From positions 23,927 to 87,926 of the forward strand of contig NZ_JARXWL010000010.1 of the NCBI RefSeq assembly GCF_029893325.1: a stretch of 64,000 nt of DNA, given 5' to 3'. Below are positions 9,065 through 17,028 of the stretch, piece by piece; position 1 is the first letter of the stretch, and each line of letters opens with the position of its first letter. Source of the stretch: Enterococcus sp. PF1-24. Its GTDB lineage: Bacteria > Bacillota > Bacilli > Lactobacillales > Enterococcaceae. The notes beneath the pieces are model-generated. The model saw only the letters and a program-made list of their open reading frames with translations, had not been told where the DNA came from and did no database searches. The translations under genes and the position numbers were made by a program.

Positions 9065-10324
9065 ATGAAACTTAAAAAAATAGTTTTAGGAATGGCAGCA
9101 GTGACAACCTTAGCAACATTAAGCGCCTGTGGTTCAAAAGAAGAAAAGAGCAGCGATGGCAACACCACCTTAACTTTCCAAATCTGGGATAAAAATCAAC
9201 AGCCTGGTATGGAAAAAATGGCTGAAGCCTTTACCAAAGAAAATCCTGAAATCAAAGTGAAAGTTGAAGTAACCCCGTGGGATCAATATTGGACGAAATT
9301 ACAAGCTTCTGCTTCCGGTGGTGAAATGGCAGATTTATTCTGGATGCATCCAGATCAAGTATATAACTTCGCTAGTGGCGACGCCTTGCTAGATTTAACT
9401 GATTATATTGCTGATAGCAAATTAGAGATGGCCGATTTTCCAAGTTATATTGGCGACGGCTTTAATATTGAAGGGCAACAATTGGCGATTCCTAAAGATT
9501 ATGGAACGTTAGGGTTATGGTATAACAAAGATTTATTTGATCAAGCTGGTGTAGCTTATCCTGATGAAACTTGGACTTGGGATACTTGGATGGAAGCCGC
9601 TGAAAAATTAACGGATAAAGATGCTGGTGTTTATGGCATGATTGCTCAACCTGATGGCCAAAATTTCTGGTACAACTTAGTTTGGCAAAATGGTTCTGAT
9701 TTGATTTCAAAAGATGGCAAGACAATCATGATGAATGATCCGAAAACGGTGGAAGCTCTTGAGTATGGGGTATCATTTATCGAAAAAGGTTACTCACCAA
9801 CAACTTCTGATCAAGCCAATACGACACCAGATCAATATTTTGAATCTGGTAAAGCAGCAATGATGATTGCCGGTTCATGGATGGCAACGGAATACACGGC
9901 GATTGATGGATTAAATGCTGATGTAGCGCCAATGCCAAAAAATGTTGACCGTGGTTCAGTATCTTCAGGTATGGGTTATGCAATTGCCAATAATAGCAAA
10001 CACTCTGAAGAAGCTTGGAAATTTGTTAATTATATGGCTGGTGCTGAAGCCAACTTGATTCAAGCTGAATCAGGAGCAGCTATTCCGGCTTTAAAAGATA
10101 CACAAGAACCTTGGGTGAACACTTTCCCGACGATTAATGCACAAGTTTTTGTTGACGCTGAAGCGTATGGCCATAACTCAATGCATGTTTCTACTAGAGA
10201 TGCATGGGCAAAAACGGAACAAGAATATATTCTTAAAATTTTCAGCCAAGAAATCAGCGTTAAAGACGGCTGCAAAGAAATGGCAGAACAGATTCAAACC
10301 GAAATTGATGAAGCTTTAGAATAA
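9065..10324 (+). CDS. Sugar ABC transporter substrate-binding lipoprotein
   Basis: A 419-residue extracellular solute-binding protein of the family 1 (MalE/MsmE) type. The N-terminus is a lipoprotein signal (MKLKKIVLGMAAVTTLATLSAC) whose lipobox LSAC gives the lipidated Cys22. The mature part has typical features: TFQIWDKNQQPGMEKMAEAF near the start, the LWYNKDLFDQAG segment, and GKAAMMIAGSWM. The start 9065 is the ATG directly before the signal peptide, with AAGGA 11 bases upstream; ATG 9053 is too close to that site. The downstream permeases and alpha-galactosidase suggest raffinose or melibiose oligosaccharides as ligand. A hairpin after the gene may keep its mRNA in excess of the permease mRNA. 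Confidence 0.93.
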   Translation: MKLKKIVLGMAAVTTLATLSACGSKEEKSSDGNTTLTFQIWDKNQQPGMEKMAEAFTKENPEIKVKVEVTPWDQYWTKLQASASGGEMADLFWMHPDQVYNFASGDALLDLTDYIADSKLEMADFPSYIGDGFNIEGQQLAIPKDYGTLGLWYNKDLFDQAGVAYPDETWTWDTWMEAAEKLTDKDAGVYGMIAQPDGQNFWYNLVWQNGSDLISKDGKTIMMNDPKTVEALEYGVSFIEKGYSPTTSDQANTTPDQYFESGKAAMMIAGSWMATEYTAIDGLNADVAPMPKNVDRGSVSSGMGYAIANNSKHSEEAWKFVNYMAGAEANLIQAESGAAIPALKDTQEPWVNTFPTINAQVFVDAEAYGHNSMHVSTRDAWAKTEQEYILKIFSQEISVKDGCKEMAEQIQTEIDEALE

Positions 10325-10333
10325 AAAAGAAAA

Positions 10334-10366
10334 GAGCTGCTGGATTGTTTAACTATTTAGCAGCTC
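10334..10366 (+). terminator. Post-binding-protein hairpin (partial terminator or mRNA stabiliser)
   Basis: GAGCTGCT and AGCAGCTC pair around a 17-base loop, 10 bases after the binding-protein stop. No long T run follows, so read-through into the permeases is expected. Such hairpins often keep the binding-protein message above that of the permeases. Confidence 0.7.
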
Positions 10367-10390
10367 GCTTTCTAAAGAAAGGATTTTTTT

Positions 10391-11284
10391 ATGGGGTCAA
10401 TGGCGAATTTAAAAAGACAACGAATGATTTGGGCAGGCCTGTTTATTTTACCAACTGTGCTCTATGTTTTAGTCATGAACGTTTGGCCAATTATTCAATC
10501 CATTTATTTTAGTTTTAACCAGATTAAAGGTTTGGGGCAGCCTAAGTGGATTGGTTTAGATAATTATGTAAAAGCTTTTCAAGATACTGAATTACGCCGA
10601 GCTTTGTGGAATACTTTTGTCTATACATTAGTGACAGTACCGGTAGGCACGGCTTTATCTCTGATAACTGCGGTATTTTTAAATAGTAAAATCAAGTTTA
10701 AATCATTTTTTAGAGTATTATATTTTATTCCGGTCGTTTCAGCACCAGCAGCGGTAGCGATGGTGTGGCGTTGGTTATATAATTACGATTCTGGCTTAAT
10801 TAACTATATGCTTTCATTTATTGGTATTTCAGGGCCTAACTGGATTGCTGATAGCAATGTAGTTTTAATTGCAATTATGATTGTTGGAATTTGGTCGGGT
10901 TTGGGTTATAACATGATTATTTTATTAGGTGGCTTGCAAGATATTCCGAAAACTTATTATGAAGCTGCTGAAATGGACGGCGCTGGACCAATTAAGCAAT
11001 TTTTCAATATTACCATTCCGATGTTGTCACCAACATTATTTTTTGTCGTAACGACGACTTTTATCAGTTCCTTGCAAGTTTTTGATACGATTTTCATGAT
11101 GGTTGATAAAAAGAATCCGGCTTTAAAATCAGCTGAATCAGTCGTTTATCTTTTCTATCGAGAAACTTTTGAATCTAATAATAAAGGCTATGGCGCCTCG
11201 ATTGCGGTGTTATTATTGGTGCTGATTTTAATCTGTACGGCTGTTCAAATGAAGCTGCAAAAGAAATGGGTTCATTATGGCTAA
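10391..11284 (+). CDS. Sugar ABC transporter permease (MalF/MsmF type)
   Basis: A 297-residue inner-membrane permease with six predicted helices; the first is at about residues 13-35 (GLFILPTVLYVLVMNVWPII). The cytoplasmic EAA loop, which contacts the ATPase, is seen as YYEAAEMDGAGPIKQFFNIT at about residues 195-215. It pairs with the second permease as a heterodimer. ATG 10391 follows AAAGGA with 7-8 bases spacing. No ATPase gene occurs in the cluster. MsmK/MsmX-type ATPases serve several such importers in trans, so the ATPase is probably encoded elsewhere. Confidence 0.93.
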   Translation: MGSMANLKRQRMIWAGLFILPTVLYVLVMNVWPIIQSIYFSFNQIKGLGQPKWIGLDNYVKAFQDTELRRALWNTFVYTLVTVPVGTALSLITAVFLNSKIKFKSFFRVLYFIPVVSAPAAVAMVWRWLYNYDSGLINYMLSFIGISGPNWIADSNVVLIAIMIVGIWSGLGYNMIILLGGLQDIPKTYYEAAEMDGAGPIKQFFNITIPMLSPTLFFVVTTTFISSLQVFDTIFMMVDKKNPALKSAESVVYLFYRETFESNNKGYGASIAVLLLVLILICTAVQMKLQKKWVHYG

Positions 11285-11326
11285 GCCAGTTAATAAAGTG
11301 AATATGATAAAAGGTGGGATGTTTCA

Positions 11327-12154
11327 ATGAGAAAAAAACAAAGTAAAGGCTATATTATAATATATGCTTGTTTAACATTAGGGGCGATAATCATGGTCTT
11401 CCCTTTTATTTGGAGTATTTTAACTTCATTTAAAACATTGACGGAATCTTTAACTTTTCCCCCTAAATTTTTTCCAGATCAGTGGAATTTAAATAATTAT
11501 AAAGATGTTTGGCAGGCGTTACCATTCCCGAAATTCTTCTTTAATACAGTAGTGATGATGGTTGCTCGTGTAATTACTTCGACGATTTTCAGTGCGATGG
11601 CGGGTTATGCCTTTGCTCGTATTCAAGTGCGGGGCATGAATTTATTATTCCTATTAGTCTTGCTGCCGATGATGGTGCCAGGACAAGTTTTCATTTTGCC
11701 GCAATATTTATTGATTTCTAAAGCAGGCTTAACCAATACTTTACTGGCGTTAGTTATTCCGGGGATTGCTAGCACTTTCGGTACCTTTTTGATGCGTCAA
11801 TTCTTTATGAGTGTGCCTGAAGAAATTGAAGAAGCTGCGATTTTAGACGGTTGTAATTATGGGCAGATTTTTATTAAAATTATGTTACCATTAGCTAAAG
11901 CACCTTTGGTTTCTTTAGCAATCTTCACGGCTTTATTTGCTTGGAAAGATTTAATGTGGCCGCTAATTGTAAATATGTCGCCAGATAAAATGCCTTTGTC
12001 TTCAGGCTTGGCATTATTGCAAGGACAATACACCACCAATTATCCACAATTGATGGCAGGAGCTGTTTTAGCAACGATTCCGATGTTGATTTTGTATTTG
12101 ATTTTCCAAAAACAATTTATTCAAGGGGTTGCTTCAACCGGCTCAAAAAATTAA
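11327..12154 (+). CDS. Sugar ABC transporter permease (MalG/MsmG type)
   Basis: A 275-residue membrane permease of the MalG class, with helices starting at about residues 10-30 and five more downstream. The EAA loop reads PEEIEEAAILDGCNYGQIF at about residues 165-183. It follows the MalF-type permease by 42 bases, and AAAGGTGGG sits 8 bases before ATG 11327. Together they form the translocation channel for an oligosaccharide. The downstream GH36 gene starts 45 bases later on the same transcript. Confidence 0.93.
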   Translation: MRKKQSKGYIIIYACLTLGAIIMVFPFIWSILTSFKTLTESLTFPPKFFPDQWNLNNYKDVWQALPFPKFFFNTVVMMVARVITSTIFSAMAGYAFARIQVRGMNLLFLLVLLPMMVPGQVFILPQYLLISKAGLTNTLLALVIPGIASTFGTFLMRQFFMSVPEEIEEAAILDGCNYGQIFIKIMLPLAKAPLVSLAIFTALFAWKDLMWPLIVNMSPDKMPLSSGLALLQGQYTTNYPQLMAGAVLATIPMLILYLIFQKQFIQGVASTGSKN

Positions 12155-12199
12155 ATATAAGATTGGTAAATTAGTTAAGTTAAAGGAGTATGATACCAA

Positions 12200-14392
12200 A
12201 TGGCAATTGACTTTAATAATGAGACGAAGCAATTTCATCTACAAAATGATTTTGTTAGTTATATTATGGAAATCACAGCTGAAGGCTACTTGCTACAAGT
12301 TTATTATGGAGAAAAAATCAAACAATTCAATCAAACGGCACCTTATCCGCGAGTGGATCGCTCTTCTTTTTCCCCGAATCCAGCTGAAATGGCCAATAGT
12401 GGCTTTTCGCTAGATAATGTTTTGCAAGAATTTCCTGGTTATGATGCTGGGGATTATCGGGAAGGTATGGCAGAGTTTACTTATTCAGACGGCACTAAAG
12501 CTACCAGTATGAAATACAAAGAGCATCATATTTTTGCTGGTAAGAAAAAATTAACAGGTTTGCCGGCTACTTACGTGGAAACCGAGGCAGAAGCCGACTC
12601 GCTAGAAATTGTTTTAGAAGATGAATATCGCGGTGTTCAGGTTGTTTTAGCCTATACCATTTTTAAAAATTATCCGGTGATAACGAAAGCTGCGAAATAT
12701 GTAAATCGCTCAGAAGAGACAATTTCCTTGGATAAAGCTTTCAGTAGTTGTCTAGATTTACCAGATAGCGAATATGATTTAATTCAATTACCTGGTGCTT
12801 GGGCCCGGGAAAAGCAACTGTGCCGCAATCCGTTAACTAACGGCCAACATGTTTTAAATAGTAAACGGGGGGCAAGTGGCGTGGTGCAACAACCCTTTTT
12901 AGCCTTAGTTTCACCAGAAACTAACGAACATCAAGGGGAAGTGCGGGCTTTCCATTTTGTTTATAGTGGTAATTTCACCATGAAAGTGGAAGTGGATACT
13001 TATAATCAAACGCGGGTATTAGTCGGCATCAACGATTTTAATTTCACTTGGCAACTTGCACCAGCTGAAACTTTTCAAACGCCAGAAGTGGTGATGGTTT
13101 ATTCAAATCAGGGGTTAAACGGGATGTCGCAAGCTTTCCATCACCTGTATCGGGAACGTTTGGCGCGGGGGATTTATCGGGATGAACAACGACCAGTATT
13201 GATCAACAATTGGGAGACGACTTATTTTGATTTTAATGAAGAAAAATTAGTTGGCTTGGCAGAAGAAGCGCAAAAACTTGGAGTAGAACTTTTCGTTTTA
13301 GATGATGGTTGGTTTGGTGAACGCCACTCAGATACGACTTCTTTAGGAGATTGGGTTGAAAACCGTGAAAAATTGCCCGAGGGCTTAGCGGGCTTAAGGC
13401 AAAAAATTCAAAAGCAACAATTGAAATTCGGCTTATGGCTGGAACCAGAAATGATTTCAGAAGAAAGCCAATTATTTGCGGCTCATCCTGATTGGCATTT
13501 ACATGTCGCTGGTTATCCTTCTTCGTTAGGTAGAAATCAGCTGATTTTGGATTTCAGTCGTGAAGAAGTGCGAGCTGGGGTATTAAGTCAGCTGACTAAA
13601 ATTTTAGATAGTGTACCGATTAGTTATATTAAATGGGATATGAATCGTAATATGACGGAAGTGGCTTCTGCTAAGCGGGCACCAGCGCAACAACAGGAGA
13701 CAGCTCATCGTTATATGTTAGGCCTTTATGCAATGTTGGAAGAATTGACGAGCCGTTATCCGCAGATTTTATTTGAAAATTGTTCTGGTGGTGGTGGTCG
13801 TTTTGATCCGGGGATGTGTTATTATATGCCGCAAAGCTGGGCTAGCGACAACACGGATGCAATTGAACGTTTAAAAATTCAATACAGTACTAGTTTGATT
13901 TTTCCGCCAGTGATGATGTGTGCTCAATTATCTGATTCGCCAAATCATCAAATTGGTAGAATCACGGATTTAAACACGCGGGCTTTAGTAGCGATGTCAG
14001 CCAATTTCGGTTTAATGATTAATCCAAGTATGCAGACAGCAGAAGATTTGGTAATTATTAAAGAAGCCATTCAGTGGTATCAAGCCAATCGCCAACTGAT
14101 TCAATTTGGTGATTTTTACCGCTTGGAAAATCCTTATACTAGCAATTATGGTAGCTGGATGTTTATGGATGAAGAAAAAAGCCATGGTGTTGTGATGCTC
14201 TTTCAAATTTTGTCACAAGCCTCTAAACCTTTGAAGAAAATCAAATTAGTTGGTCTAGCTTCTGATAAATTTTATCAAGTTGAAGGTCAGCGACTTTCTG
14301 GGGAAGAATTGATGAAATTTGGTTTATATTTAGGTCATCGTTTAACTGGCGATTTTCAGGCGATGAAATTAGAGATTCATGAAGTAGAATAA
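12200..14392 (+). CDS. aga: GH36 alpha-galactosidase
   Basis: A 730-residue cytoplasmic alpha-galactosidase that releases terminal alpha-1,6-galactose from melibiose, raffinose or stachyose. It has no signal peptide, so it acts on imported sugar. An N-terminal beta-sandwich is followed by a TIM barrel carrying VLDDGWFG, GLWLEPEMIS and the nucleophile Asp480 in YIKWDMNR. The acid/base is probably Asp550 in SWASDNTDAIERL. The Cys- and Gly-rich ENCSGGGGRFDPGM loop precedes it. Length and motifs match Lactobacillales MelA/AgaR enzymes. ATG 12200 has AAAGGAG 11 bases upstream. It closes the cluster before a terminator; released galactose would be passed to GalM. Confidence 0.95.
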   Translation: MAIDFNNETKQFHLQNDFVSYIMEITAEGYLLQVYYGEKIKQFNQTAPYPRVDRSSFSPNPAEMANSGFSLDNVLQEFPGYDAGDYREGMAEFTYSDGTKATSMKYKEHHIFAGKKKLTGLPATYVETEAEADSLEIVLEDEYRGVQVVLAYTIFKNYPVITKAAKYVNRSEETISLDKAFSSCLDLPDSEYDLIQLPGAWAREKQLCRNPLTNGQHVLNSKRGASGVVQQPFLALVSPETNEHQGEVRAFHFVYSGNFTMKVEVDTYNQTRVLVGINDFNFTWQLAPAETFQTPEVVMVYSNQGLNGMSQAFHHLYRERLARGIYRDEQRPVLINNWETTYFDFNEEKLVGLAEEAQKLGVELFVLDDGWFGERHSDTTSLGDWVENREKLPEGLAGLRQKIQKQQLKFGLWLEPEMISEESQLFAAHPDWHLHVAGYPSSLGRNQLILDFSREEVRAGVLSQLTKILDSVPISYIKWDMNRNMTEVASAKRAPAQQQETAHRYMLGLYAMLEELTSRYPQILFENCSGGGGRFDPGMCYYMPQSWASDNTDAIERLKIQYSTSLIFPPVMMCAQLSDSPNHQIGRITDLNTRALVAMSANFGLMINPSMQTAEDLVIIKEAIQWYQANRQLIQFGDFYRLENPYTSNYGSWMFMDEEKSHGVVMLFQILSQASKPLKKIKLVGLASDKFYQVEGQRLSGEELMKFGLYLGHRLTGDFQAMKLEIHEVE

Positions 14393-14402
14393 TATTTTAA
14401 AT

Positions 14403-14450
14403 CAGGATAGATTAGTTGTTTTTTTCTGCAACTAACTTATCCTGCTTTTA
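14403..14450 (+). terminator. Terminator of the alpha-galactoside cluster
   Basis: CAGGATAGATTAGTTG pairs with CAACTAACTTATCCTG (two mismatches) and is followed by CTTTTATCTTT. It insulates the sugar genes from rsgA. Confidence 0.8.
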
Positions 14451-14614
14451 TCTTTAGCTTAAATTTCTTGCGAGCTTTCCACCTTTTATTGTTAATTCCG
14501 CACTAAAATATGCTAAAATAGGCAGTGATGAAGAAAGTTTGTGAATTTAGTTGCGGCACCGATATTTTTGGATAGGCGACTAAAGGCACCGATTTTACTA
14601 AAGGAGTTGATATC

Positions 14615-15490
14615 ATCAAAGGTCAAATTAGAAAAGCTTTAAGTGGTTTTTATTATGTATATGCAGACGGAGAAACGTATCAAACTCGCGGGCGGGGGAA
14701 TTTTCGCAATCGCAATATCACGCCGCTAGTGGGGGATGATGTCGTTTTTAGCAGTGAGAATTTGACAGATGGTTATTTACTAGAAATTTTGCCAAGAGAA
14801 AACGAGTTGGTTCGTCCGCCAGTTGCCAATGTCGATCAAGGCGTGGTGGTGACTAGTTTAGTGGAGCCGGATTTTTCTTATAATTTATTAGATCGTTTTT
14901 TAGTTACGCTGGAAAGTAAAAGCATTGAGCCGGTAATCTATATTAGTAAAACCGATTTAGCGCCGACTTCACCGCTACTTGCGGAGATTAAAAAAACTTA
15001 TGAAACGATAGGTTATACTGTGATTTTCGCTAGTGAACAAGGCGTGGCTGAGTTAGAGCGACTATTTCCTGAACGTTTAACTGTCTTTATGGGGCAATCT
15101 GGTGCGGGAAAATCCACGTTGTTAAATCAAATTTCACCGGAATTAGCTTTAGCGACGGCTGAAATTTCCAGCTCTTTAGGGCGGGGAAAACATACTACGC
15201 GTCATGTGGAATTAATCCCACTTTATGATGGTTTAGTTGCCGATACGCCGGGCTTTAGCTCGATTGATTTCTTAGAAATGACGATTTATGAATTGCCGAA
15301 ATATTTCCCGGAATTTATTCAAGCTTCTGAAAATTGTCGTTTTCGGGAATGTCGTCATACTCATGAACCTAATTGTGGCGTCAAAGCAGCGGTAGCAGCG
15401 GGAGAAATTAGCACCACCCGCTATGAAAATTATTTACAATTTGTCAGTGAAATTGAAAGCAAGCGACCTGTTTATAAAAAGAAAAAATAA
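14615..15490 (+). CDS. rsgA: Ribosome small subunit-dependent GTPase RsgA (likely non-AUG start)
   Basis: A circularly permuted GTPase that helps late 30S subunit maturation. An N-terminal OB fold (KGQIRKALSGFYYVYADGE) is followed by the permuted G motifs, the P-loop GQSGAGKST near residues 160-168, DTPGFSS and a C-terminal zinc knuckle (CRFRECRHTHEPNC). The frame is open from a TAG at 14573 but has no ATG, GTG or TTG before GTG 14729, which would delete the OB-fold start. AAAGGAG at 14600-14606 stands 8 bases before ATC 14615, where homologues begin (xKGQIRK). An AUC start is therefore proposed, giving 291 residues. It heads rsgA-rpe-thiN and is separated from prkC by the inserted sugar genes. 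Confidence 0.88.
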   Translation: MKGQIRKALSGFYYVYADGETYQTRGRGNFRNRNITPLVGDDVVFSSENLTDGYLLEILPRENELVRPPVANVDQGVVVTSLVEPDFSYNLLDRFLVTLESKSIEPVIYISKTDLAPTSPLLAEIKKTYETIGYTVIFASEQGVAELERLFPERLTVFMGQSGAGKSTLLNQISPELALATAEISSSLGRGKHTTRHVELIPLYDGLVADTPGFSSIDFLEMTIYELPKYFPEFIQASENCRFRECRHTHEPNCGVKAAVAAGEISTTRYENYLQFVSEIESKRPVYKKKK

Positions 15491-15535
15491 GCTGTTTAGT
15501 CGCCTTTATAATAAGTAGAAAAGAGGAATTTTTTG

Positions 15536-16192
15536 ATGATGATGAAAATAGCTCCTTCGATTTTAAGTGCGGATTTTGCTAATTTGCAAAGAGATATTGA
15601 ATTGGTGGAAAAAGCCGGCGCTGATTACATTCATGTGGATGTGATGGACGGCCAATTTGTACCGAATATTACGTTAGGCCCTAATGTTGTTGCGGCGATT
15701 CGCCCCGTGACGAAATTACCTTTAGATGTTCATTTGATGATTGTCAATCCTGAACAATATATTGAAGCTTTCGCTAAGGCTGGCTCTGATATTATTACCG
15801 TTCACGCGGAAGCTACCGTGCATCTGCATCGGGCGGTGCAAATGATTAAAGGTTTAGGGGTGAAAGCTGGCGTTGTGATTAATCCTGGGACGCCGGTTTC
15901 AGCGATTAATCACGTTTTAAGCATGGTGGATCAAGTGTTGATTATGACAGTGAACCCTGGTTTTGGCGGTCAAAGTTTTATTGATGAATGCTTGGAAAAA
16001 ATTGCTGAAGTAGCGGCGATTCGCGATGAAAAAGGCTACAGTTATGACATTGAAATCGACGGTGGCGGCAATCCAGAAACCGCGAAACGCTGTAAAGCAG
16101 CTGGTGCTAATGTGATTGTGGCCGGCTCTTACATTTATGATGCAGAAGATCCAACTGAACGGATTCAACTGTTAAAAGCCGCGTTGAAGTAA
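15536..16192 (+). CDS. rpe: Ribulose-phosphate 3-epimerase
   Basis: A 218-residue TIM-barrel epimerase interconverting ribulose 5-phosphate and xylulose 5-phosphate in the pentose phosphate pathway. Features are MKIAPSILSADFANL, the metal-site motifs HVDVMDGxFVPN and DVHLMI, VNPGFGGQ, and IDGGGN. The start is ambiguous because TTG ATG ATG ATG run together (15533-15544). ATG 15536 has GAGG 9 bases upstream and is preferred. It follows rsgA by 45 bases and precedes thiN by 3 bases, the normal Firmicutes order. Confidence 0.95.
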   Translation: MMMKIAPSILSADFANLQRDIELVEKAGADYIHVDVMDGQFVPNITLGPNVVAAIRPVTKLPLDVHLMIVNPEQYIEAFAKAGSDIITVHAEATVHLHRAVQMIKGLGVKAGVVINPGTPVSAINHVLSMVDQVLIMTVNPGFGGQSFIDECLEKIAEVAAIRDEKGYSYDIEIDGGGNPETAKRCKAAGANVIVAGSYIYDAEDPTERIQLLKAALK

Positions 16193-16195
16193 GCT

Positions 16196-16834
16196 ATGAA
16201 AATTTTACTAGTAGCTGGTGGCAAACCGGAAACTTGGCCGGATTTTGATTTTACTACTTTCGATCGTTATATAGGCGTGGATAAAGGCAGCTGGTATTTA
16301 TTAGAGCAAGTCGGCCAGCTGGATTTAGCTGTCGGGGATTTTGATTCTTTAATCCCTGCGGAAAAAACCGTCGTTCTTGCTAAGGCTGGTGAAGTTGAAA
16401 CAGCCCCCGCTGAAAAAGATGATAGTGATACCCAATTGGCTCTGTGGGAAACGCTACAACGTTGGCCCCAAGGGGAAATCACAATTATTGGCGCAACTGG
16501 CGGACGTTTAGATCACTTGTTAGCGAATTTATGGTTAGGTTTAGAGCAACGGTTTCAACCGTATCTTTCTCAGTTGGAAATTGCGGACAAGCAAAATCGC
16601 ATACGCTATTATTTGCCAGGCAGTTATACAGTTCAGCAAATACCCGGTTTTGATTATTTAGCTTATTGTTGCTTAACGCCAGTGAAAAATTTAACTTTGC
16701 GAGATAGCAAATATTTGTTAAATAATGTCAGTGTTACAACAGCTACTGCTTATATCAGCAATGAGTTTTTAACCAGTAAGGCTGATTTTAGTTTTAGTGA
16801 AGGGTGTATTGCGGTGATTCAAAGTCGCGATTAA
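16196..16834 (+). CDS. thiN: Thiamine pyrophosphokinase ThiN
   Basis: A 212-residue enzyme that transfers pyrophosphate from ATP to thiamine, giving thiamine pyrophosphate. Family motifs are GVDKGSWYLLEQ, AVGDFDS, EKDDSDTQLAL and GATGGRLDHLLAN, which build the ATP and thiamine sites. The start lies 3 bases after the rpe stop with only a weak ribosome binding site, so translation is probably coupled. It is the last gene of the rsgA operon; a terminator lies about 140 bases downstream. The spacer holds a short frame ending in KEHLVNEGQLIRVPWLI and TGA at about 16935, without a canonical start, which may be a gene remnant. Confidence 0.93.
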   Translation: MKILLVAGGKPETWPDFDFTTFDRYIGVDKGSWYLLEQVGQLDLAVGDFDSLIPAEKTVVLAKAGEVETAPAEKDDSDTQLALWETLQRWPQGEITIIGATGGRLDHLLANLWLGLEQRFQPYLSQLEIADKQNRIRYYLPGSYTVQQIPGFDYLAYCCLTPVKNLTLRDSKYLLNNVSVTTATAYISNEFLTSKADFSFSEGCIAVIQSRD

Positions 16835-16971
16835 GATAATTATAGAAGGGAAATTCACGTTAAAAGCCATTCATTTGGGTTTTAAAGAACATCTTGTTAA
16901 CGAAGGTCAACTAATCCGCGTGCCCTGGTTGATTTGAAAAAAAGCAATTTTGAAATAGTATAAAGCAAAAA

Positions 16972-17011
16972 GTCGCAAGTCCTCACTTTCAGAGAACTTG
17001 CGATTTTTTTA
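16972..17011. terminator. Bidirectional terminator after thiN
   Basis: AGTCGCAAGT pairs with ACTTGCGATT around a small loop, with T runs on both strands. It serves thiN and the convergent secreted-protein gene. Confidence 0.88.
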
Positions 17012-17028
17012 TAAAATTAAATGGAAAC

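Noticed and set aside
12129..12413. Frame of 94 codons across the permease/GH36 junction
   Set aside because: Out-of-frame shadow of the GH36 start; no ribosome binding site.
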